Source of the DNA: Bondarzewia mesenterica
Lineage: Eukaryota; Basidiomycota; Agaricomycetes; Russulales; Bondarzewiaceae
Direction: 5' to 3'
NCBI GenBank assembly: GCA_004802705.1
Contig: SGPL01000692.1
Coordinates: 1-15,247, forward strand
Length of the DNA: 15,247 bases
In this document: in pieces, positions 1 through 9,039 of the stretch
Layout: every line of letters starts with the position of its first letter
How positions within the stretch are numbered: the first letter of the stretch is position 1
Notes under the pieces: model-generated
The model's input: the letters and a program-made list of their open reading frames with translations, nothing else
The model's database searches: none
Told to the model about the DNA's origin: nothing
Made by a program: the position numbers and the translations under genes

Positions 1-702
1 ACCTTGACGTGGATTGAAAGGCAAGATAGTTCTGCCCGAGCTCTCTCCTTCTGGCATGTATTATCAGATCCGGGCCATCTGGTGAATTTGGCCGAATCCA
101 GCTACCTTGACGTAGCTTATATTCCGCTATCGGACCATGTATCAGACTGTCAGATTTTATGGTGTTTATTTAGCTTATCATTGTTTCTCTTCCGTTATCA
201 TATCCTCATACATTTCGCGATGAATGCGTTTTGCGCGGTTATCTTCCCGATATATTATCTTCCAACGCGGAGGTCGTGCACGTGCTTTGTTCGAAGTTTC
301 ACAGAGCCTGAGGGGATTCGGCGAAATTCATCATAACTGAATGATAGATAACAACAACTGATCAACTTCAATGATACTTATCTGATGCGTGTATGGTAAG
401 TATTGTGCGTAACCTGTGACAATTCGTGATGGGTACGTAGATTTGAATGAATACAGACGCGACGCAGCCCGCTGCTTGTCGATACTAGGTACCCTCCCGA
501 TCCTAGTTCAACCCGTGCGCCAACCCAATCCTCCCATCTTATCAGATACATAATCGTGATTTTCGTTTTCCTCTCTCCGAGCCTCTCTCTTATTGCTTTA
601 TGTACCTTCCCCACCCCGTCGAGCTGGCCTTATCTTTTCTTTCTTAAACAGTTTTCAGACTCGAAGAATCACGCACTCCGACCGAAACCACTGCTGGTGG
701 CA
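1..702. other. No supportable gene (left-edge region)
   Basis: I find no reading frame here that resembles a protein family or shows a convincing exon/intron pattern. An open frame covers roughly 4-336 on the plus strand, but its composition is not protein-like and nothing in it is recognisable. The 10-mer ACCTTGACGT occurs at 1-10 and again at 104-113. The right part, up to 702, should hold the 3' UTR of the minus-strand F-box gene, whose stop codon is at 703-705. No AATAAA-type signal stands out. Confidence 0.5.
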
Positions 703-3700
703 TCAAGGGAACGCGTCCGCCATCGGCGCGTCCACATTATCAACGAATCCGTCCCCGTCAACGTTTTCCATTTCTCGTTCTCGTTTCGGCTGCAACATGG
801 GCTCGTCATCTTCAAGCTTTGGCTTCACCATCGACTCGTCCTCGTCGTTCTTCATCTCTTGCTTCACCTCGTCGTTCGTCTCTGGAGCCATCTCTGCGTA
901 AGTCTCCACGTAAGACCCTCCATTCATCTCCGAATATTGGCTTGGTCCCAGGTTCGGCAACCTCAAATGACCTCCAGCGTCCGGGTCGTAAGGGGTGCGG
1001 AAGGCAGGGTCCGAATAGGCAGTTGCGGCGGATTCAATCAAAGCACGAGCGCCGGGTTCGAAAAATGCATAGGCGGAGGGATCAAGGATGGTAGGGCGAT
1101 CGGGATCGAATATGTTGGGTTGTGTGGGATCGAAATACGCCGCGGCGGAGGCGTCAAACAGAAGTGTGACATCCTCACCAAAAGTAGCAGGTGCAACAGG
1201 TTGGAAAAAGGGTGGAATGGCGGGTTGTGAAATGGGAGCGAGGGCGGGGGCGAGGGCGGGGGCAGTGACAGGAGGGGCATCGACGTGCTGGAATTGAATC
1301 TCGCCCACTGGGATCTCCGCGGGCCACCTGAGCGTGCGTCGCGAGGCGGGCGTGGGTACATAAAGCAGATAATCACCGTCATCGTCATCATTGTTATTCC
1401 CCCGACCGTCATCCTCTTCTTCGATCTCTTCGTCATCGTCGTCGTCGTCGTCATCGTCGGCACCGTCGTCAGAGTTATCATGACTGTCATCGTCAAAATG
1501 GTCGTCGTCGTTCATCTTCTTCCGCGGCTTGTGTCTGACAACAACCACCATGCCAAGGCAGCGTCAGCCCTTTGTTCTCTTACCAGATACGATAGGGAAA
1601 CCGATTATATACAGAGAGGTTGGCGCAGAGTGTGGGTGGGTGGAAAGAATATGAGAAATAAGACTCACTCTGCGCGGACGTGCGCGAGCACGGTCCTCCT
1701 ATCCGACAAGCCCGGAGGGCCCGTGCAACGATTGCAGTGCCAGCGCGGGGCGTCAATGCTCGCATCATACGGCTCCAGCACCCTGATTCTCTCCGCAAAG
1801 TCAGGTATCAAGAGACAGAACTGCGGCGACGCATGGGTCTGGAACCGCTCGTGCATGAAATGCTCGACCTACCAACATAAAGGGTAAAAATGTCACAATG
1901 TCAGCAGGCGCACATACTCACAAATTCAAGAGCAAAGGGCAAAGCGAAAGTGAAAGCGAGAGAAAGAAAAAGAGAAGGAGAAAGAAGAAGATACACACGC
2001 AATTCCGCCAACCATACACCCGCGCGATACCATCACCCCCAGGTGCAGCAGCCGCCTCGCAGCACACCACACAAACAAACCTCAAATCCAACTTATCCAT
2101 CATCCGCACCGTCGTCTGCTTCACCTCCAATCCCGCCGCCATCACCAAACACGCCGCCGCCCTCGCCCCGCGCATCGAAAACCCAAAATCATTGCACACC
2201 AAAAAGTTTTTCCCCCGGGCTTTCCACACGTTACAGAGATCGCTCCCGATGTACGCGTACGCGCCGTCCGTGAACACCGCGACAGCGAGTTCTAAAGGAC
2301 CTGCGAAGCCTTCGGCCGTCACGGGCACGGGTGCGTCCGTGTCTCCGGCATCGAGCGTGCGTGTGCTAAGGAGCGAGGGGACCATCGGCGGGCAACGCTG
2401 GCGGAGGTCCGAGGGGAGCATGCCGATGAAGCGATCGCGTCGGCTTGTCATCCAAACCGATACGGCCCGCGGGATGTCAGCTACGGCGACGTCCCAAGCC
2501 GAATCGGAAAGGGGTGAATGGGCCGAAGCCGTGATGATCAATTGAAAGTTGGTGAGTTCCGCGGCGTGTTGGGCGGCGGGGAGGTAGGGCCATTGGGCGG
2601 GCAGGACGCGGGTGAGGTATTCGGCGTAGAGCCGTTGGGCTTTGGCGGTGCGCTCTTGGGGTACGATGCGTGCGCGCCGCGCGAATCCGACTTGGAGGTG
2701 TTGTGGGCAGGTTGTGATGCCGAAGGGGCACGCGTGTCCGTGGGCGGCACAGGAGGGTTGTGATTTGAGGCGAAAGGCTTCTCGTCGTTCTTGTTCTTCG
2801 ATGCGCTTCGTTGTGAGTTCGATGAGGAAAGCCTCGAGTGTCTCCTGGATGCGTTGCCAATCTGGGGAACCCGACGTGAGCGGATGAATGAGGAAGAAAG
2901 ATAATATATATAAACGCACTGCGCACGGTTAGCTCCTTACTCGAATTGACCTCGGAAAGCCGCCGGAATCGGAAGGACTGGATGTCGTCGTCGCAATGAC
3001 CAAGACTCAGCAGACGTGTTCTGATACTATACACAATCCATCAAGTCAGCGACTGCCTGTACAATTCAAAGAGAAGCCAACTGACGCTTGGAACCTCACT
3101 TCCCGCTTCCTCTTCGTCTCAGACATCTTGGTCGCGGCCAATTGCATACTCCACAGCCGGAAACGCGGCAGATCCTACATTATGACACGAGGTTCGAAAC
3201 CCGATCGCTCGTTCGAGACGACAGGACAAGGACGAAACGCACCTTGGTGACCTCCTCGATGTGCTCGATTCTTTGCTTTCGGAACTCCTCCCAGGCCTCC
3301 TGGGCGCCCGTCTTGCCCGCCTGGATGTCGGCGGCGAACTGCTTCATCGTGGCGTCCATGGCATTGACGTCGGGTTTCCAGAATATCTTGTACGTTCGGT
3401 AGTCGTGCCGTGTGCGCTCTACGTCAGAAAACATCTATCAGCACCCAAAAAAAGGAAAGAAAGAGACAAAGGAATGCGGAGTGTCAGAAGACTCACCGGT
3501 GACGCTGTGCGGCACCAAGTCCGTCGCAGAAGCACCCAAAATCTTAATTTCTGACGTCGCGAGATCGCGCTCCCTAACCAAGCTACAGGACGACATCAGA
3601 AATGCGCCATTTATTTCTATAAGATCAGACGGTTCATCAAGGGCCACTAGGGCACTTACTTGTATTTCAAGCAATTCACGCAGAAGCGTCGGCGACGAAG

Positions 3701-4399
3701 CCAATCGACCTTCTGAGTCCCTTTGATACCGCAATGCTGATATCATCCAGAATGGGATGGTCATCAAACTTCTGTGATTAGTGGAAAGGATGAAAGGGAG
3801 ACGATGGCGTACATGGCACGTGATGGATCCAAAGAGCAGATGCGCCCAACGCACCTCGGAAAAGTCGCTCGGGGGATAGGGTACGGTAGGGCCAGGGGCA
3901 TTGATGCGCGTGATGCGCCACACGAAAGCGGCGTTGCGAGAAAGGAGGAGGATGTGGAGGCTTTTGCTCGTGCGCGCGAGGTTGATAAGGTCATGGGGAG
4001 TCAAGAAGCAGAAGATCTGCCAATGACGAGAACAAGGAAAAGAAAAAGAAAAGAACTATATACACAGAAACAAACGAGACGGATTGAAGAGCGACTCACA
4101 TCGTAGAGGATGTCGAGGGGCATGGCGGGCAACCTGTGGAGGCGACCGCGGAGCCTGCGGCTTGGACCCTTGGGCTTGGCATCGGCCTTGCGACCGCGCT
4201 TTACAGGTGGCTTGGGAACTGGAGAGGCGAAGGGATTTGTCGCTCGTCGACGTTGGAGAGCGGGAAGCATACCTGGCAGAGCGTCCTCGGGATCGTCGTC
4301 CAAAGTTGCAGTGGACTCGGAATAGGTACCATCCATGGCGTCTAAGAGGATCGGCGATGCGAAGCCTGTGTGCGCTGCGGCAGCGTCCGCATCGTCCAT
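703..4399 (-). CDS. F-box protein with zinc-ribbon-like Cys pairs and acidic/octapeptide-repeat C-terminus (10 exons, ~970 aa)
   Basis: Likely substrate-recognition subunit of an SCF ubiquitin ligase (family inference; target unknown). Exons on the minus strand: 4399-4100, 4016-3813, 3736-3660, 3582-3497, 3418-3243, 3174-3086, 3026-2941, 2861-1999, 1868-1669, 1534-703. Phases agree throughout and give 971 codons including the stop. Residues about 68-88 are basic and could be a nuclear localisation signal. The F-box lies at about 90-135 (LPAMPLDILYDIF, then LTPHDLINLARTSK, then AFVWR). Two Cys pairs follow, C167-x2-C170 and C187-x2-C190, the arrangement typical of the Agaricomycete F-box family. 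Charged, helix-prone segments lie at about 255-365. Further pairs are C603/C606 and C672-x2-C675-x14-H690-x4-H695, the last resembling a C2H2 finger. The tail has an Asp/Glu-rich stretch (about 703-736) and octapeptide repeats (827-882). Exon 6 uses a weak GTCAGT donor, chosen because only it keeps frame. Family assignment is firm; the exact splice sites of exons 6-7 are less certain. Confidence 0.84.
970..1137 (-). repeat. Seven imperfect octapeptide (24-nt) repeats in the F-box protein tail
   Basis: Seven consecutive 8-residue units encoded on the minus strand: YFDPTQPN, IFDPDRPT, ILDPSAYA, FFEPGARA, LIESAATA, YSDPAFRT, PYDPDAGG. The consensus is two mostly hydrophobic residues, an acidic residue, usually Pro, then four variable residues. 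The acidic residue is kept in all seven units and the Pro in six. At DNA level several units share a TTCGATCCC-like core. The repeat follows a Pro/Ala-rich linker that itself contains a short duplicated GCGAGGGCGGGG block near 1240-1265. Confidence 0.8.
1408..1509 (-). repeat. Asp/Glu-coding trinucleotide-rich stretch in last F-box exon
   Basis: GTC/ATC/TTC-type triplets on the plus strand (for example 1436-1460) encode an almost continuous acidic run of Asp, Glu and a few Asn in the minus-strand F-box protein (about residues 703-736). Long acidic runs are common in intrinsically disordered eukaryotic tails. Triplet slippage could make the length polymorphic. Confidence 0.8.
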
Positions 4400-4514
4400 G
4401 AGAATGAGTGGCGCAGAATGGAGATGATGGATTGAAGGGAACTGCTAAGCTTGAAGGACAGAGAGATGAAGAAGGGAATGGTAGGAGGAGGCGTGCTGCA
4501 GAGCGGAATCTGCG

Positions 4515-4526
4515 TTAAATATAAGA
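4515..4526 (-). promoter_or_regulatory. TATA-like element for the F-box gene
   Basis: The minus strand reads TCTTATATTTAA here, an A/T-rich island in GC-richer surroundings, about 115-125 nt upstream of the F-box ATG at 4399. Position and sequence fit a TATA box with a moderate 5' UTR, but no transcript start is known. Confidence 0.3.
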
Positions 4527-5097
4527 GCTGCAGCTGACGGTTCTTGTGCTTGTGTTTACCAAAAGGACTTAGATCGAAATGGATGTACTTCCGCCGCGGG
4601 TGAATTCTTAAAGCGCTCGCCGCCAGGGTTGATGTCATCCGTGCAGTCTTTGCACGCTGAAAGGATGCGGTTTTGGAACGTGGAAAGGGCTGATTGTGAG
4701 ACCGAGAGAGAAGAAGAGGGTGCACGAGTACAAAAGAGCAAAGTTAAATTGAAAGGTTACGAGAAACAAGGGAGAGATAGAGGGGGGAGGGGATGGCCAG
4801 TGGCACGGGCAGCAGCCTCGAGGAATCTTGAGCATCGGTGGCCGGTCACATACAGGGACGCCGAGAAGCGCATTTTCATTGAAAGCCATCGGCTATTTTC
4901 TTCCCACGCCATGCCATCCAACCGCTGGCGAGCGCTAGCTACCACTGGCCACCACTGGCCTACCGTGTTGCTCTCCTCCATCTTCAAGCCTCGCCCTTCG
5001 CCAGTTCATCCTTGCTCACCAACCGCGGTTATCATGCGCGACTAGCACCCATCCCGAATGTTCCACACTTGATCTCAGTCACAATTCGAACTCGCGT

Positions 5098-5181
5098 GTA
5101 CGTATGTATTGTATGGCCCTGCCATTTTTAACCTTTCGCCATGTCCGACTGATCCACACTTTCATCGGTACCATCCCCCAG
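5098..5181 (+). other. Possible 5' UTR intron of RFT1
   Basis: A GTACGT donor at 5098, a GACTGAT-like branch site at about 5148-5154 and a CCCCCAG acceptor ending at 5181 outline an 84-nt intron. Splicing would remove two ATGs (5104, 5113) that lie upstream of, and in frame with, the chosen RFT1 start at 5197. If it is not spliced, RFT1 would gain a 31-residue N-terminal extension unlike the family. This is inferred from splice consensus only. Confidence 0.4.
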
Positions 5182-5196
5182 GGTCAATTCACTTCA

Positions 5197-7131
5197 ATGG
5201 CAGACAAGTCACGTTCTGCCTCGGCCGACCTGGTCTCCACAACCCTCGCTTCTGCCTCCTCGCTCGTCCTCCTCCAGCTCTTCTCCCGCGTATTCACTTT
5301 TGCCCTCAATCAAGCTCTCCTCCGTCTTGCCTCCCCTCAGACCTTTGGAACAGCCGCCATCCAATTCGAACTCCTCCTTTCCACCATTCTCTTTCTCTCT
5401 CGCGAAGGTGTACGTAACGCCCTCCTCCGCGCACCCCTATCCTCCAGCACAAACGCCTCAGACGTCCTCGTCACCAACATCTCTCTCCTACCTCCCCTCC
5501 TAGGCATCCCCTCGGCCTTCCTCATCGCATTCGTCTACGTCGTCACCAGCCCCCTTTCTACCACCTCACAGCCCCACTTTCACCTCAGCGTCGCCGTCTA
5601 CGTTCTCGCGGCGTCCATCGAGCTCCTCGCAGAACCGCTATACACCCGCGCTCAAATCGATCTTCGCTTTGACGTGCGCGTGCGCGCAGAGGGTGCGGCG
5701 GTATTCCTCAAGACCTTCGTCACTTTCCTCGTCCTCGTCCTCAGTGCACCGGAGTACGCCCTCCTCGCGTTCGCCGCTGGACAGGCAGCGTACGGGGTTG
5801 CCACCTTTTTGACATTTTGGTTTGCTTGCGCCAAGGATACTCGATACTATCTGAACAAGGTCCAGTTGGACGTTCACGGCAAGTGCGTGTGCCGTTTCCT
5901 CGCGTCTCGTGAATGAAAACTTTGACGCGCGTGCTACTTGCTAGTAAGCAGAATGTGTATTACGACGCGGACCTGCTCCGCCTCGCGCGTGCCATGTCCG
6001 CACAGTCCGTCGTCAAACACTTTTTTAACAGAAGGTGATAAATTCCTAATTTCTCGCCTGAGCCCTCTCGAAGATCAAGGTGGCTACGCGGTCGCGTCCA
6101 ATTACGGTGCGTCCCCCTCTCCATCATGAATCTGACCCTCTCGTCATCCCCTTGCAGGCTCCCTAGTCGCGCGTATCGTGTTCCAACCCATCGAAGAAAC
6201 GTCCCGCATCTTCTTCTCCAAAACCCTCCCTTCCTCCTCACCCTCCACCCCTTCAACCCCAAAAATCCAACACGCCCTCGAAACCTCCGCCCGGATCCTC
6301 TCCACCCTCCTCCTGCTCTCCACCCACCTCCTGCTCCTCCTCACTACCTTCGGCCCGCCTTACCTNCCGCTCCTCCTCCCNCTCCTCCTACCAACCCGCT
6401 ACCANCACACCTCCGCCCCCCCAAATNCTCCACACATACATCTANTACATTCCGACGATGGCGTACAACGGTATACTCGAAGCCTTCGTCGCGGCCGCCA
6501 GCACTCCTACGGATCTCAGAGCACACAACACCGCGCTCGCATTGGCCTCGGTCGTGTTTGTCCTTGCAGCCGCCGCAGGTACGGGGCTCGTGTACGCTAA
6601 TATCGGGAANCTGGGCGTGCGGGCGGTATATGCGGGGTGGTTCGCTCGACGGTATTTTGAGAAGTGGGGCGTGCGCGAGGGAGTGGGATTGGGTGTGATA
6701 CCNCCCGNNGGAGTNGTGGTCGNNTTTGTGGTGGCTGCGGGCGTGACGCGGTGGAGCGCGTGGGTGTATGAGGACGTGAGCATGGGGATTTGGGCGCAGA
6801 AGGGACACGTGGGTGTCGGTGTGGCGTGTGCCTGCGCGTGTTTGGGTGCTTGGTGCGTGTTTTTCGTTGTTCTTTNATTTTTCATTCTCTTGTTGTCATT
6901 CCTTGTTGTTTCTTTTCCTTTATCATTTTATTCTTGTTGGTTTTTTCTTTTGTTCTTGTCTTCATTCTTGTAATCGCATGCTCTTATCTCTTCTTTGTGT
7001 TTGGACCTTATCTTTTTTGTTTGGATCCTGAGCTGAGCTAATGTCCTCTTTTCATTCTTTTTTGGATTTGCAGTTTTGTGTTTGAAAGGGCTCGGTTTGC
7101 TGAGGTCGTCGCTGTCCTTCATAGACGATGA
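5197..7131 (+). CDS. RFT1: RFT1, ER lipid-linked oligosaccharide translocation protein (4 exons, ~532 aa after correcting two apparent frameshifts)
   Basis: RFT1 is a polytopic ER membrane protein of the MOP/MATE-like exporter superfamily. It is needed for N-glycosylation and linked to flipping of Man5GlcNAc2-PP-dolichol, though its direct flippase role is disputed. Exons: 5197-5882, 5945-6106, 6158-6852, 7074-7131. Family landmarks are LLQLFSRVFTFALNQ (residues 25-39), FLSREGVRNALLRA (66-79), a VVKHF/LTEGDK block (about 252-261), QPIEETSRIFF, and the YIPTMAYNGILEAF block near 6446-6490. The protein ends FERARFAEVVAVLHRR, typical of the family tail. The frame breaks twice, at a T run (6021-6026) and a C run (6416-6422). 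Each break is a single extra base and conserved sequence resumes immediately in the next frame. Twelve N bases fall in exon 3 and one more in the last intron. Homopolymer errors in low-quality sequence are therefore likelier than a pseudogene. The start at 5197 begins MADKSRS and leads straight into the first helix. Confidence 0.93.
6021..6026 (+). other. RFT1: Apparent +1 frameshift in RFT1 (run of six T)
   Basis: The frame encoding AMSAQSVVKHF runs into AAC-AGA-AGG-TGA. Dropping one T from the run lets the conserved LTEGDKFLIS block continue directly. No splice sites are available to explain the shift. It is a one-base insertion, either a sequencing error or a real mutation. Confidence 0.8.
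6416..6422 (+). other. RFT1: Apparent +1 frameshift in RFT1 (run of seven C, N-rich stretch)
   Basis: Upstream of the run one frame reads through the Leu-rich helix region. Downstream, the next frame carries the conserved HTYI-YIPTMAYNGILEAF block. Removing one C joins them as SAPQILHTYI. Ambiguous bases at 6366, 6381, 6405, 6427 and 6445 surround the run, pointing to poor read quality. Confidence 0.8.
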
Positions 7132-7346
7132 GCTGAGCGGTCAGGGACAGTCACTCATCTAGAAGCTCGTATACCTACAAATACAGTCGGGGGAGTGAGT
7201 GTCCATACCATATTATTATTTTTGGAGCACACCACTTCCTGTCTGCTGCCCACCGACTCTTTTCAATTTCATAGACCGAGTCTATGTGCTCCACCAGAGC
7301 AAAGTACAGGATGACTGCCTGGAAAGGCAAATCCTCCCGCGTTGTA

Positions 7347-7370
7347 TGACGTCAGACTCGCATGACGTCA
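7347..7370. promoter_or_regulatory. Twin CRE/bZIP sites (TGACGTCA x2) upstream of the small gene
   Basis: Two perfect palindromic octamers TGACGTCA occur at 7347-7354 and 7363-7370, each preceded by A so that both also read ATGACGT. They start 16 bp apart. They lie 80-103 bp upstream of the ATG at 7450 and about 215 bp downstream of the RFT1 stop. TGACGTCA is the established target of ATF/CREB-type bZIP factors, which in fungi include Atf1-type stress regulators. Regulation of this gene by such a factor is inferred. Confidence 0.65.
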
Positions 7371-7449
7371 CCTACCACAAGCAACTTTGATTACCGGAAG
7401 TACTTATGCTCCCCACTCTGCAAAGCCAACCAGAACACTCTTTCTTTGA

Positions 7450-8257
7450 ATGTCTTCCACCAGCAACACCAGTTACCCACCGGCGGAATCCACGACCGAC
7501 GTATGTTTTTTAATTCTTGCCCGACCTTTTGGCCCTCGTTCTCCACTGTCTGGCCATGAACATGTCGGAAAACCTCACTCATTCGTTTGTACTAGGTACC
7601 ACCCGTGCGCGCGCCGGACGACGTTGCGCCGCCCACGCGCGTCAAATCGCCCCCGCAACAAGGTACGCACAACATTACCTCTTCCCTCTTCCCTAACCGC
7701 TTTCCCGCCTGTCTCCCCCCTTCCAAAAAAGAAAGACAGAAAAACTTAAATCTGGCACAGCAGCGACAGAGCCTGAGGACGGGTCGCACGCGGCGCATCC
7801 AGGTGGGAAGATCCCGTGGAAGGAGCAGGTCATTGGTGCGTCTATCTCTCTTTCCCCATTCTCCATCCTTTCCCTTCATTCGCCCTTTTTTTTCTCCTTT
7901 TTTCACTTTTTTTGTGAGAGTATATTCATTTTTGTGGGATTGACCACTCTGTTAGCATATGCCCAAAAGACGCGAGGATCGGTGAGTGCGCCTTTCACGT
8001 CCTCTTTTTTTTGTTCTCCTTTCTTCTTTTGTTTTCTTGCACTAACGAGGATATTAATCACCGTGCTTTTTTCACAAAAACCCAAAAGGTCCTGCGTAGA
8101 GTGAGTGGTCTTTTTGCGGCGTCATCCATGGAGTTAGAGCTGATGAAGTATGGGATTTTCTTTTTTCCTTTTTTTTTCGTAGTCGAGTTTGAAGGAACAC
8201 GGCGACCAGATCCTCACGGGTGAGTCGAGCGCGCACGAGCCTGCGCCCAAGGCCTGA
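7450..8257 (+). CDS. Small conserved-looking protein of unknown function (6 exons, ~101 aa)
   Basis: I do not recognise a named family. Exons: 7450-7500, 7596-7662, 7761-7835, 7956-7981, 8089-8100, 8183-8257. Exons 4 and 5 are only 26 and 12 nt, yet every junction keeps phase and most introns begin GTATGT, GTACGC, GTGCGT or GTGAGT. The first ~50 residues are Pro/Ala/Ser-rich and probably disordered. The core about residues 54-90 contains KIPWKEQVIAYAQKTRGSVL followed by LKEHGDQILTGE, a compact, charged, helix-prone segment that looks constrained; I have an impression of similar small proteins in other basidiomycetes but cannot name one. The end is Ala/Pro/Glu-rich (HEPAPKA). There is no signal peptide or membrane segment. 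It is preceded by twin TGACGTCA sites, suggesting stress or cAMP-linked control. The 12-nt exon, with its AAAAG acceptor, is the least certain part. Confidence 0.7.
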
Positions 8258-9039
8258 TTTTGATTCACATGTAAGTACCCCGATCCGATGTTTCGTAAGT
8301 CGTCTTTCGGATTGGTAGTTCTGTCGCCCTCTCATGCCTTTCTACACCAAGGATGTTGGTTATCGACCCCCCCCCTTTCTTTCTCTTTTTCCTGTCGACA
8401 GTAGACTCTGGATCGCGTGAACTTAACTTCCCTCTTGCACTTGTATGTTCGGTTTTGGTTGTGGATTTGGATGTCTTAACATTTTTACCTGGTCCCGAGT
8501 CGTACAAAGATGTGTTTGAGATCCTACAACGACCCTACAACAAAAGATCTTCCCTCTCCCAAAAAATCCCAGACGTAGCCAACTGTTAGTTGTTAATGAT
8601 AAGGGATAAAGAGGAAAGTTAGAATGAGTGATAACCCGGTCATCTGAAAGAATTCAATCCTTGACGAATCAGTAATTGAGCGTATGGGTGGAAAGTAAAC
8701 AGGGTAAGCAAAAAATGAACGTTCGGCAAAGGCAGTTTCTCCCCCATTCGCGCGAGCGCGGTGATGTAGTATGCAAGTGCAGTAGGTGCTTCGCTATACC
8801 TACAACCTTGGGTCATTATGCGAAGTTGGATATGGGGAAGGGAAGAGGGAACGGAATAACTGCAAAGACGCGGTTCTTTTTTTTGGGGGGGTCTACCCTG
8901 CCTTCTCCAACCAAGGACGTAGGGGCGGAGGGGGAAGCAAAGGAAACGAAAAAGACCGCAGAGTCGAGTGAGACGAACAACGAAGCAATGACAGAAAGAA
9001 AAGTCAGACCGGGGTCTCGTGCACATGGCCGAGACTTTC
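8258..9039. other. Convergent intergenic region, no gene seen
   Basis: This gap lies between the 3' ends of two converging genes: the small plus-strand gene (stop 8255-8257) and the DUF6534-type minus-strand gene (stop 9040-9042). A minus-strand open frame over 8640-9140 overlaps the last DUF6534 exon in a different frame and has no recognisable features. Homopolymer runs occur (C8 near 8369, T9/G7 near 8876-8893). The region presumably holds both 3' UTRs. Confidence 0.5.

Larger units (their letters stand above)
4400..5196. promoter_or_regulatory. Divergent intergenic/promoter region between the F-box gene and RFT1
   Basis: About 800 bp separate the two start codons of oppositely transcribed genes. 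Short open frames occur on both strands (for example 4629-5045 plus), but none looks protein-like. The region holds a TATA-like element on the minus strand near 4515, a short direct repeat (CCACTGGCC twice, about 4942-4961), and a possible 5' UTR intron just before RFT1. It probably carries the promoters and 5' UTRs of both genes. Confidence 0.6.

Noticed and set aside
4..336. 110-codon plus-strand open frame at the left edge
   Set aside because: Unusual composition, no recognisable motif, no splice structure around it; probably chance.
556..1887. Several long plus-strand open frames (556-1230, 1285-1887 and others) over the F-box tail
   Set aside because: They are antisense shadows of the GC-rich, low-complexity last F-box exon; Val/Ile runs come from the reverse of GAC/GAT/GAA codons.
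1898..2763. Plus-strand open frames (1898-2545, 2518-2763)
   Set aside because: Antisense to F-box exon 8, whose minus-strand frame carries the conserved DWQRIQ-like and Cys-rich features and fits the splice model.
3190..3205. GGTTCGAAACCC-like T-loop, possible tRNA fragment
   Set aside because: No matching acceptor, D or anticodon stems nearby; it lies in F-box intron 5.
4940..4965. CCACTGGCCACCACTGGCC direct repeat as an operator
   Set aside because: Two copies of a short GC-rich word without known factor; could be a small local duplication, so only noted within the promoter region.
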